A stretch of 64,000 nt of DNA from CAIZQW01 sp942493055 (GTDB taxonomy: Bacteria > Verrucomicrobiota > Kiritimatiellia > RFP12 > UBA1067), in the NCBI GenBank assembly GCA_942493055.1, contig OW818680.1:5828001-5892000 (forward strand). The letters are read 5' to 3'. Below, piece by piece: positions 35,242 through 42,726 of this stretch (the first letter of the stretch is position 1; every line of letters starts with the position of its first letter). A model generated the notes under the pieces. It was given only the letters and a program-made list of their open reading frames with translations. It searched no databases and was not told the origin of the DNA. A program made the translations under genes and the position numbers.

Positions 35242-36576
35242 TTATCCTAACAAGATGCCTTTTTTCAGATCAGACGCGTCGAGTGCATACACAGGGTCGA
35301 TCTCAATTGGAACTGTTTCAGGAACAGTCACCCCGTTTGTTGCGAGCCAGCGACGCCACTTGGCCTGCATGTCGTGCTTGCATGTCGCCGGGGAGTCACT
35401 GCCCTCTGCATTCTTGACGGGTGAGAATTCGTCCGCGCGGTCAAAGGCGAGATTGACAACGGTCTTTGCGTCAGGCATGACATCAAAAATGAACTTCTCA
35501 AATTTGTAGCCGTTGCTCTTCTCCGGCTTGATGATGGTGCCGTCGTCCGCGCAGACCGGGATCTTCTTGAAGGCGATGTGCAAGGGCATGTTGCGATTGG
35601 CTTCCTGCTTGAGGAAGTCAAAGGAGAAGATGTGAATGGCCGGGCTCCCATATTTGAAATAGAGGTCACCCGTCGCCGTCTTGCGGTTCGCCTGTTCGTC
35701 CGTGAGTTCCGTATACTCGATCATCTCAAAGTGATCGTCACGGATGGCAACCACGCCCATGCCCTCCTTGGGATCGCGCTTAGCGCAAAGCTTGAGGGAA
35801 AAGTCAGACTTCTTAGAGATATGCAGACCAATGAATGCAGGATCAGCGATGTCAATGATTGGATTATCAACCTGGAAGAAGAATATGGTTGCGATGCCGC
35901 GTTTCTGCATGTCTGCCAGGCAGCCGTTCTTTTCTAGAGCCGAGACGGTTCCGCCGTGACCGTCCGGGCTCATGAAGATATGACCGGGCTGGTCAAGGAT
36001 GATTTTCCCGTCTGCAGTCAATGCCGGCCATACGCCCTGCTGGAAGAAGATCACGTCTTCTTTGGGCATCCCGTAATAGTTGTGCTCCGCAAAGTGGGCC
36101 TGCGTGGCCGCATCATTCACATCGCTCGTCATGATGTAGAAGGGGATGCGCGTGTTATAGCGCGTGCTGAGTGCAAGGATCTTGCGGGTGTGGAAATAGA
36201 AGAGGGGACTGTTCGTCAGCGGGCCGATGTTATAGGCGCCCTTGGGGCCTTCATAGCCGAGGCGCGATCCTTGTCCGCCTGCGACCAGCAGGACAGCGAC
36301 CTTGCCGGCGCGGAGTTCCTGTTCACCGGCTGCATACGCTTCAGCGTGTGTCGCAGGCGTGAACTCGACCACTTCAGGCGCCAAGGGATCCGTGAGCGCG
36401 GCCGTCGAGGCCTTTGACGAGAGCATCTGCTTCATGCGTTCGATGCTCGCAAAATCAAGGGCTTCGATCTGCTTGAGCAGGCTGTTTTGCGCAGCCGCGT
36501 CAAGCGTCGCCCAAAATTTGAGGAGGTGTCCTTGCCCGCGGGTTTCAAGAAGTGTTTTTGCTTGTTCGTAGTTCAT
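35242..36576 (-). CDS. UDP-N-acetylglucosamine/UDP-hexose pyrophosphorylase family (UDPGP)
   Basis: The start at 36576 (MNYEQAKTLLETRG) has an agga ribosome site nine bases upstream; a frame extending to 36747 runs through a repeat element and is rejected. The 444-residue protein has the nucleotide motif VAGGQGSRLGYEGPKG, then PFYIMTSDVN, FFQQG and GHGG, which place it in the eukaryote-like UDPGP family (UDP-GlcNAc or UDP-glucose pyrophosphorylase). It makes UDP-sugar from UTP and sugar-1-phosphate for cell-wall or polysaccharide synthesis. GlcNAc-1-phosphate is the likelier substrate from the motif pattern. Confidence 0.88.
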   Translation of the reverse strand: MNYEQAKTLLETRGQGHLLKFWATLDAAAQNSLLKQIEALDFASIERMKQMLSSKASTAALTDPLAPEVVEFTPATHAEAYAAGEQELRAGKVAVLLVAGGQGSRLGYEGPKGAYNIGPLTNSPLFYFHTRKILALSTRYNTRIPFYIMTSDVNDAATQAHFAEHNYYGMPKEDVIFFQQGVWPALTADGKIILDQPGHIFMSPDGHGGTVSALEKNGCLADMQKRGIATIFFFQVDNPIIDIADPAFIGLHISKKSDFSLKLCAKRDPKEGMGVVAIRDDHFEMIEYTELTDEQANRKTATGDLYFKYGSPAIHIFSFDFLKQEANRNMPLHIAFKKIPVCADDGTIIKPEKSNGYKFEKFIFDVMPDAKTVVNLAFDRADEFSPVKNAEGSDSPATCKHDMQAKWRRWLATNGVTVPETVPIEIDPVYALDASDLKKGILLG

Positions 36577-36597
36577 GTGTGAGTATCCTGTCGTGTC

Positions 36598-36755
36598 ATT
36601 GGAATGTTGGAATAACGGAATGTTGGAATGATGGGGGATGCAGGCCGTTGGAGGGCCACGCTCTGTCGTGGCCGGACGCGACAAAGCGCGTCCCTCCAGA
36701 TTGCAGTCCGTTTTCTCTCCCAATATTCCAGTATTCCACCATTCCACTATTCCAT
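36598..36755. repeat. Composite palindromic element, copy 1
   Basis: Left arm: tandem ggaatgttggaat units. Core: ggagggccacgctctgtcgt followed by its near-complement gcgacaaagcgcgtccctcc. Right arm: tandem attccagtattcc units in inverted orientation. The element fills the whole gap between prfB and the UDPGP gene. A second copy is at 37969, also beside prfB, and related arms are at 20722. Confidence 0.75.
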
Positions 36756-36761
36756 TCTTGC

Positions 36762-37883
36762 TTACGCCTTAATCGCATTCTGTTTCAGATAAGCTTCAAT
36801 AAACGGTTGGATATGGCCGTCCATCACGGCCTGCACATTCGAGGTCTGTTCATCCGTGCGATGGTCTTTGACCATGGTATAGGGCTGAAAGACGTAGGAG
36901 CGGATCTGGCTGCCCCAGGCGATTTCGCCCTTGTCGCCATAGAAGCGTTCCATCTCCTTGCGTTGACGGTCCTCGTAATACTCGTAGATTTTGGCCTTCA
37001 ACATGCTCATCGCCTTGGATTTGTTCTTGTGCTGCGAGCGTTCGGATTGCACAGCCACCACAATGCCGGTCGGCGCATGGGTCAAGCGAACAGCGGAGTC
37101 GGTCTTGTTGACGTGTTGTCCGCCTGAGCCTCCAGAGCGATAGGTGTCGATGCGCAGATCCTCATCCTTGATCTCAACGTCAATCTCTTCGTTGAGTTCC
37201 GCAACGACATCGAGGGAGGAGAACGAGGTGTGGCGGCGCTTGTTGGCATCAAAGGGGCTGATGCGAACCAGGCGGTGGACGCCGCGTTCAGCCTTCAGGT
37301 ACCCGTACGCATAAGGGCCGGAGACCAGCATGGTCAGCGATTTCAGGCCAGCTTCTTCACCGGGCTGTTCGTCCAGAATTTCAATCGTGAAGCCATTGTC
37401 TTCGCAATACATCCGATACATGCGGAAGAGCATATCCGCCCAGTCGCACGATTCCGTGCCGCCGGCGCCGGAGTGGATCGTGACGAAGGCGTTACAGGAA
37501 TCGAGCTTGGCACCGAGCAGGGATTGCAAGCGCAACTTCGAACAGAGCACATCCGCTTTGTCGCAACTATGGACGATCTCAGCCAAAGCCTGCTGACGCT
37601 GTTCGCCTTCCGCCTCGGCCTCGACCAGTTCGAGCATGAGTCCGCTCTCTTCGAGCAGCTGAACAAGCGCATCAAAGGGGCGGACAAAGGCACGTTGCGC
37701 GTTTGTCTTGGCGATGTTTTCTTTGGCGGCATTCTGATCATTCCAAAACTCCGGCTTGGTTGCTTCGGCTTCAAGCTGAGCCAGCAGCTCCCGCCGGTTT
37801 TCAATGTCAAGATAGCCTCGCATCTCTGCGATACCGCCTGTCAGCTTCGAGAGCCGTACATGTATGTCATCAATGTCTATCAC
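36762..37883 (-). CDS. prfB: Peptide chain release factor 2, without programmed frameshift
   Basis: A 373-residue RF2 starting at a GTG (37883) with agagg ten bases upstream. The catalytic GGQ is in GSGGQHVNKTDSAVR, and the stop-codon recognition region and ERSQHKNKSKAM are typical. It releases proteins at UGA and UAA. Most bacterial prfB genes need a +1 frameshift near codon 25 at CTTTGAC; here the equivalent place reads CGA GGC TAT CTT GAC (MRGYLDIE) in one frame, so the autoregulatory shift is absent. The gene lies between two copies of the same palindromic element. Confidence 0.95.
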   Translation of the reverse strand: MIDIDDIHVRLSKLTGGIAEMRGYLDIENRRELLAQLEAEATKPEFWNDQNAAKENIAKTNAQRAFVRPFDALVQLLEESGLMLELVEAEAEGEQRQQALAEIVHSCDKADVLCSKLRLQSLLGAKLDSCNAFVTIHSGAGGTESCDWADMLFRMYRMYCEDNGFTIEILDEQPGEEAGLKSLTMLVSGPYAYGYLKAERGVHRLVRISPFDANKRRHTSFSSLDVVAELNEEIDVEIKDEDLRIDTYRSGGSGGQHVNKTDSAVRLTHAPTGIVVAVQSERSQHKNKSKAMSMLKAKIYEYYEDRQRKEMERFYGDKGEIAWGSQIRSYVFQPYTMVKDHRTDEQTSNVQAVMDGHIQPFIEAYLKQNAIKA

Positions 37884-37968
37884 GCAATTAATCCTCTAGT
37901 ATTAAAAATGTTCATTTATTATTGCAAAAAGGGGCCTCCTACCGCAAGCCTAGTCTATAAATTCAAAC

Positions 37969-38120
37969 TGGAATGTTGGAATATGGGAATGTTGGAATGA
38001 TGGGCAATATCGCCTCTGGAGGGCCACGCTTTGTCGTGGCCGGACGCGACAGAGCGCGTCCCTCCAAAGGGTGTCTCCTCAGCATTTCAGTATTCCACCA
38101 TTCCAATATTCCAGTATTCC
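37969..38120. repeat. Composite palindromic element, copy 2
   Basis: Same build as the copy at 36598: ggaatgttggaat units, a core ggagggccacgctttgtcgt with the matching gcgacagagcgcgtccctcc, and inverted attcca units on the right (attccaccattccaatattc). It lies upstream of prfB and of the PNPOx gene. Confidence 0.75.
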
Positions 38121-38192
38121 TCAAGTTAACTCTTATTTATTCCAGCTCTGCTGGTGGGGCGCTTGCCCAAAACTAGAATTTTCATTTTTCTT

Positions 38193-38230
38193 CCTAGGGG
38201 CTTGTGTTCCCTAGGGAAACCGTTTAATAT
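38193..38230 (+). promoter_or_regulatory. Promoter with overlapping CCTAGGG dyad
   Basis: TTGTGT (38202-38207), a 17-bp spacer and TAATAT (38225-38230) form a good sigma-70 promoter. A perfect dyad, cctaggg (38193-38199) and ccctagg (38209-38215), brackets the -35 box and could be an operator. The ATG at 38258 follows 28 bases after the -10 box. Confidence 0.5.
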
Positions 38231-38257
38231 ACAGCCTTTTAAACAATGGAGATCTTT

Positions 38258-38767
38258 ATGAAAAAGTTGGCATTTGTTGCAATGGTTGTTTGTGCACTCA
38301 TGGGAATCGCTCAGGAAAAGAAGGCAGGTCAGAGCTATCTGCTGGTCAAGGAAGAGAAAAAGGATGCGTACCTGGAGGAAATGGCCTCTTTTATGGCGAC
38401 GAACAATATTTTGTACTTGGCAACAGTCGATGGTGATCGCCCCTGTGTGCGTCCGGTCCGTTTTTCATGCCTCATCGATAACAAGCTTGCAATTGCGACT
38501 GCTCTGAAAAAGAGCATGAGCACCCAGATGATGGTTAACTCCTCGGTCGAGCTTTCAACGGTTGCAGGGGACGGGAAAGTGTATATCCGTTTTTCAGGCA
38601 AGGCAACGCTCTGCAAGGATGAAGCAATCATTGCTAAATTCGCAGAGGAGCATCCCGGCATGAAAAATAAGTTTGGCAAGGAGTTTGCGCTTTATCTCGT
38701 CACGCCTGAGAACGTCGGGCTCTGGGGTGGAAAAGAGCCCAAGACCAAGCAATTCAAAGCGGAATAA
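38258..38767 (+). CDS. Secreted pyridoxamine-5'-phosphate-oxidase-like flavin-binding protein
   Basis: The ATG at 38258 is chosen because ggag lies six bases upstream and it starts a signal peptide (MKKLAFVAMVVCALMGIAQ). The mature part (about 150 residues) has the split-barrel pattern MASFMATNNILYLATVDGDRPCVRPVRFSCLIDNKLAIATA, KKSMSTQMMVNSSVEL and VYIRFSGKATLC of PNPOx-like flavin/F420-binding proteins. Such proteins are normally cytosolic, so export is unusual; a lipoprotein cysteine is not obvious. Function is unknown. Four bases separate it from rimO, so the two are likely cotranscribed. Confidence 0.78.
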   Translation: MKKLAFVAMVVCALMGIAQEKKAGQSYLLVKEEKKDAYLEEMASFMATNNILYLATVDGDRPCVRPVRFSCLIDNKLAIATALKKSMSTQMMVNSSVELSTVAGDGKVYIRFSGKATLCKDEAIIAKFAEEHPGMKNKFGKEFALYLVTPENVGLWGGKEPKTKQFKAE

Positions 38768-38770
38768 GGT

Positions 38771-40105
38771 ATGTCACTGTCCGTTGGGTTTATAAGCCTG
38801 GGGTGTTCTAAAAATTTGGTGGATTCCCAGGTGATGGCCGGCTACTTAAAGGCCGGCCATATCAAGCTTGCACCCTCGCCGGAGGTGGCGGACATCATCC
38901 TGGTCAACACCTGCGCCTTTATTGAGGCTGCCCGGGAGGAGGCCGCAGAGGCCATCCTGAGCGCCTGTGAGCACAAGGCCAATGGGGCCTGCAAGGCTGT
39001 CATCGTCACAGGGTGCATGGTGCAGCGCTATCGTGCACGCCTGAAGAAAGCCTTTCCGGATGTTGATGCTTTCCTGGGCATTGATGAACTCGAACAGATT
39101 GGCGATGTCGTATCACGTGTGGCCGCTGGCAAGCGGGTGGGGGTGATTGCTGAAGCGGGTGACGCCAAGAAGGTCTACAATCCTATTTATCCGACGCTCC
39201 TCTTTACAGGCGGTCCCTTCTCCTATTTGAAAATCGCGGACGGCTGCGATCACCGCTGCGCCTATTGCGCGATTCCCCTGATCCGCGGCTCCTTCCGTTC
39301 GCGCGAGCTGGGCGATATCGTCAAAGAGGCCACCACCATGGTCTCGGCAGGCGTGCGGGAGCTGAATCTGATTTCGCAGGACTCCTTGATGTATGGCGTG
39401 GACCGCGCCAAGAAACCGCAGCTTGTTGAGCTGGTCAAGTGCCTCGATGAAATAGAGGGCGACTTCTGGCTGCGTATTTTATACGGATATCCTGCGGGTG
39501 TGACCGATGAGCTGATTGAGCTTTTTAATACAGCGAAACATCTCTGCCGCTATCTGGATTTGCCCATCCAGCACTCGCATCCAGACATCTTGAAGTCCAT
39601 GAATCGCTCGCCGGCCATCAAGGCCACAACCGGACTGACTCAGCGTCTGCGTCAGGCGATTCCAGGCGTGACCTTGCGCACCACCTGCCTCGTCGGTTTC
39701 CCCGGCGAGACCGAGGCGCATTTCGAACACTTGCTCGAAACTTTGCAGGCCTCGGAGTTTGATCACCTCGGCGTCTTCGGTTATTCGCCGGAAGAGGGTA
39801 CCGCCGCGTTTGATCGCGACGCGCCAGATCCTGAAGTCGTTGAAGAGCGTTGCCAGGTTGTCATGGCATTGCAAAAGAAGATCGCCACAAAGCGGATGGC
39901 AGCCTTGAAGGGAAAGAAAGATACTGCTCTTCTGCTGCGCAAAAAAGTCAAGGGCGAGTGGATCGCGCGACTTGCGCGTCAGGCACCGGAAGTGGACGGC
40001 GAGACGTTTGTCAGCCACGTGGAGCCCATGGCGAAAGCGGGCGACTTCATCTCTGTTGAAATCACGGGTGCGCATGATTTTGATCTGCGTGCAACGCGAC
40101 GCTAA
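38771..40105 (+). CDS. rimO: Ribosomal protein S12 methylthiotransferase
   Basis: A 444-residue radical SAM enzyme. The N-terminal UPF0004 domain opens with SLGCSKNLVDSQVMAG and has further cysteines in NTCAF and GCMVQRY for one 4Fe-4S cluster. The radical SAM motif is DGCDHRCAYCAIP (C-x3-C-x2-C), and a TRAM domain closes the protein. SLGCSKNLVDSQ and the IPLIRG sequence identify RimO rather than MiaB. It adds a methylthio group to Asp88 of S12. Confidence 0.95.
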   Translation: MSLSVGFISLGCSKNLVDSQVMAGYLKAGHIKLAPSPEVADIILVNTCAFIEAAREEAAEAILSACEHKANGACKAVIVTGCMVQRYRARLKKAFPDVDAFLGIDELEQIGDVVSRVAAGKRVGVIAEAGDAKKVYNPIYPTLLFTGGPFSYLKIADGCDHRCAYCAIPLIRGSFRSRELGDIVKEATTMVSAGVRELNLISQDSLMYGVDRAKKPQLVELVKCLDEIEGDFWLRILYGYPAGVTDELIELFNTAKHLCRYLDLPIQHSHPDILKSMNRSPAIKATTGLTQRLRQAIPGVTLRTTCLVGFPGETEAHFEHLLETLQASEFDHLGVFGYSPEEGTAAFDRDAPDPEVVEERCQVVMALQKKIATKRMAALKGKKDTALLLRKKVKGEWIARLARQAPEVDGETFVSHVEPMAKAGDFISVEITGAHDFDLRATRR

Positions 40106-40124
40106 AGCATTTCTGGGTTTGCGC

Positions 40125-40153
40125 TTGACTCGCTACCCCTGTTTTGGCATTCT
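40125..40153 (+). promoter_or_regulatory. Candidate promoter for dehydrogenase paralogue 2
   Basis: TTGACT (40125-40130), a 17-bp spacer and a weak -10 CATTCT (40148-40153) lie just after rimO. The leader of about 105 bases to the start codon has no recognised structure. Confidence 0.35.
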
Positions 40154-40266
40154 TTTTCGCGTTAAACGCGCTCTTTTAGGTTGGTTTTTACGGATGTGTG
40201 TCCATGCCGCCCGGAAAGCGAATTTCTAATCAACTGTTTTAATTACTTTGAGGAGAGATGAACATC

Positions 40267-41355
40267 ATGTCCATGAAAACATATTCGATTGCATTAATTG
40301 GCGGAGACGGTACAGGCCCCGAAGTCGCGGCCGAGGGCGTAAAGGTTGTGCAGGCTGCAGCAGCCAAATTCGGTTTCAAACTGGAGTTCACCTCTTATGA
40401 TTTCGGTGCTGAGCGTTATCTCAGAACCGGGGAAACGCTTCCTGATTCGGCTGTCGAGGAGATGAAGAAGTACAACGCTATTTTCCTGGGTGCAATCGGA
40501 CATCCGGACGTGAAGCCTGGTATCCTTGAACTTGGAATTCTGTTGAAGATGCGTTTTGCTCTTGATCAGTACATCAACCACCGTCCAGTGAAACTTTTCC
40601 CTGGCGTCGAGACACCCCTCAAAGGCAAGGGTCCGGAAGATATCGACTTTGTTGTCGTCCGTGAGAACAGCGGCGGCATCTACACAGGCCTCGGCGGCGC
40701 GACGCGTGTAGGGACATCAGAAGAGATCGCTACGCAAGTGATGGTCTACGACCGTCGCACGGTTGATCGTTGCTTGCGGTATGCTTTTGACCTGAAGCGC
40801 CGGCGTAATGCAACAAACCCGAAGTATGCAGCGAAGCCGATCACACTGGTTCATAAGCGCAACGTGCTGACCTACTGCGGCGACCTCTGGTTCCGCGCTT
40901 TTGAAGAGATGGGCGCGGCGGAGTATCCGGAACTCAAGCGCGATTACAACCATGTGGATGCTGCCAATATGTGGTTCGTCAAGAATCCTGAATGGTTTGA
41001 CGTGGTCGTCACCGAAAATCTGTTCGGCGATATCATTACCGACTTGGGCGCCATGATTCAGGGCGGTCTCGGCGTCGCAGCAGGCGGCAATATCAATCCG
41101 ACGGGCATTTCGATGTTCGAGCCCATGGGCGGTTCCGCACCGAAGTACACGGGGCTGAATGTCATCAACCCGATTGCTGCGATTGGCGCAGCGGGCATGA
41201 TGCTTGACACGCTCGGCGAGCACGCCGCTGCTGCGACCGTTGAGAAAGCTATCTTCGAAACGACGCCCAAGATGAAGAGTCAGGCCGCTGGTAAGATGGG
41301 CTTTGGCACGACCCAAGTCGGTGATCTGGTCGCGTCCACGGTCGCCGCTCTTTAA
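40267..41355 (+). CDS. Isopropylmalate/isocitrate dehydrogenase family protein (paralogue 2)
   Basis: Three in-frame ATGs occur (40258, 40267, 40273). The second is preferred because aggag at 40251 is then eleven bases away; the first would be only two bases away. The product of about 362 residues repeats the landmarks of the paralogue at 32951: IGGDGTGPEV, LGAIGHPDVKPG, LDQYINHRPVKLFPG, VVRENSGGIYTG, NHVDAANMWFV, TENLFGDIITDLGA, EPMGGSAPKY, and a nearly identical C-terminus. It has a short insert (RRRNATNPKYAAKP) absent from the first copy. One of the two is probably LeuB; the other may act on isocitrate or a related 2-hydroxy acid. A terminator follows. Confidence 0.85.
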   Translation: MSMKTYSIALIGGDGTGPEVAAEGVKVVQAAAAKFGFKLEFTSYDFGAERYLRTGETLPDSAVEEMKKYNAIFLGAIGHPDVKPGILELGILLKMRFALDQYINHRPVKLFPGVETPLKGKGPEDIDFVVVRENSGGIYTGLGGATRVGTSEEIATQVMVYDRRTVDRCLRYAFDLKRRRNATNPKYAAKPITLVHKRNVLTYCGDLWFRAFEEMGAAEYPELKRDYNHVDAANMWFVKNPEWFDVVVTENLFGDIITDLGAMIQGGLGVAAGGNINPTGISMFEPMGGSAPKYTGLNVINPIAAIGAAGMMLDTLGEHAAAATVEKAIFETTPKMKSQAAGKMGFGTTQVGDLVASTVAAL

Positions 41356-41380
41356 TGGCTCTGGCGATACTTAAACACGT

Positions 41381-41421
41381 AAGTCCCCTCCGTCTGGCGA
41401 TGGAGGGGACTTCTTGTTTTT
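41381..41421 (+). terminator. Rho-independent terminator
   Basis: A perfect 11-bp stem aagtcccctcc / ggaggggactt with a ten-base loop (41381-41412) is followed by cttgttttt. It lies 26 bases after the stop of the dehydrogenase gene. Confidence 0.9.
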
Positions 41422-41423
41422 AA

Positions 41424-41692
41424 CTTAAGCGTTAAGAGTTGGGCGTTGAGCGTTAAGCGTTTTAAACTTTTAACTCTCAACGTTTAACTTTTAACTCTTA
41501 ATTTGAGAAATTACTCCTTCGTTTGTTCCCACTTCGCGGGCGGTGGGCTTGTCTTTAACTTGGGGTCAGTGTTCCACCTTCGCTAAAGCTACGGCGGACA
41601 GGTTAGTTTTTAACCACAAAGAACTCAAAGAACACAAAGAAAATATATGAATGTTGGACGGTGAGCGTTGGATGTTCGATGTTCTATTCTAA
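41424..41692. repeat. Intergenic word repeats
   Basis: This stretch contains aagcgttaagagttgggcgt and related words to 41504 (inverted relative to the run at 24470-24555), a ccaccttcgctaaagctacg motif (41573-41602), and aaccacaaagaactcaaaga words (41608-41640) that are inverted relative to 24424. No gene is seen; the terminator at 41381 lies directly before it. Confidence 0.55.
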
Positions 41693-41695
41693 AAT

Positions 41696-41801
41696 TTGGA
41701 GTGCGGCGGCAAACGGTATCCCGTGCGACACCGCTTTTCGTTGACGGGCCAGAAAGCGGTGCCGCGCCAGCCTTCCGGCTCTGCTTGTCACCGCACTCCA
41801 A
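41696..41801. repeat. Palindromic element, family C copy 2
   Basis: Ends ttggagtgcgg and ccgcactccaa. The internal segment agaaagcggtgccgcgccag and ccttccggctctgcttgtca is shared with copies 3 and 4. It lies 72 bases beyond the stop of the glycerophosphodiesterase gene. Confidence 0.78.
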
Positions 41802-41873
41802 AGAGTTCACGATATTTTATAGATACCGTGCTTTTCCGTGTGTTCGGTAGGAAAAAATGTTGAAGTTTGTGCT

Positions 41874-42722
41874 CTACTGAGTATTGCGAAAGGCCTTCAT
41901 GAGCTTAGCGGCGCAGTTACTGGTGATGCTGTCGACGCCCATGTCGGCAAACTGTTTGGCGACATCAAAGTCATCAATCGTCCAGACATGCGTGGAGAGT
42001 CCGGCATTCTGGATGGCCGTGAAAAACGGTGCATCCAGTCCTTTGGCGCCTTCGACGCTGATGCCATCTGCTCCGTCCTTCTTGGCCTGTTCAATGAGTT
42101 GCTGCGCAGTCTTTTTGAATGTGCCTGTCGTTTTGTCAATCTTCATGGAGCTTAAGAGGTAGGTCTTGCACCCCGGCAATATCTCTTTGACCCCTTTGAA
42201 AATAGAACCGTCAAAGCTGATGACGACCACGTTCTCTTTTGTCACGTTCGGAAGCTCCGATAGGATCTCCTTGAAACGCGGAAGCGCGTTCGTATTAAAG
42301 TAGGCATGAATAAAGATCAAGCTCTCCGGTCTCGCGAGCACGAGCGCCTGTTTGAGCGTTGGAATCTTCGCGTCGGCATATTCGGGTTTTTTCTTCCAGG
42401 CGCCAGCGTTGAAATCCTTAATCTCGTCCCAGGACTGGACCTCGCGGCTCTTCTTCTCCACGCCGGTGCAGCGCTTCATGTTGTCGTCATGGAAACAGAA
42501 AATCTCTTTTCTGTCCAAGGTTAATATGGCGTCCAGTTCAAAGCCGTCCGCGTGGCGCTGCTGGGAGAGTTGATAGGCTGCCAGGGTGTTTTCAGGAGCG
42601 TCTTTCGACTCGCCGCGATGCGAAATAAAAAGAGGCTTCAGGGGCTTCTTTGTCTGCTCGGAATGGAGGGTGGTCGTGCTCATGAGGATGACAGCCAATA
42701 GAAAACGGAGTGTTGCTTTCAT
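41874..42722 (-). CDS. Secreted glycerophosphodiester phosphodiesterase
   Basis: A 282-residue protein with a signal peptide (MKATLRFLLAVILMSTTTLHS). The GDPD signature is clear: FISHRGESKDAPENTLAAY with the catalytic histidine and arginine, DGFELDAILT with the metal glutamate and aspartate, and FCFHDDNMKRCTG with the second histidine. It hydrolyses deacylated phospholipids to glycerol-3-phosphate and an alcohol in the periplasm. It begins four bases after the stop of the GH20 gene on the same strand, so the two are likely cotranscribed. Confidence 0.93.
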   Translation of the reverse strand: MKATLRFLLAVILMSTTTLHSEQTKKPLKPLFISHRGESKDAPENTLAAYQLSQQRHADGFELDAILTLDRKEIFCFHDDNMKRCTGVEKKSREVQSWDEIKDFNAGAWKKKPEYADAKIPTLKQALVLARPESLIFIHAYFNTNALPRFKEILSELPNVTKENVVVISFDGSIFKGVKEILPGCKTYLLSSMKIDKTTGTFKKTAQQLIEQAKKDGADGISVEGAKGLDAPFFTAIQNAGLSTHVWTIDDFDVAKQFADMGVDSITSNCAAKLMKAFRNTQ

Positions 42723-42726
42723 GGTG

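Noticed and set aside
36577..36747. N-terminal extension of the UDP-sugar pyrophosphorylase
   Set aside because: The extra codons translate the palindromic element (PHHSNIPLFQHSN); a good ribosome site precedes the internal ATG.
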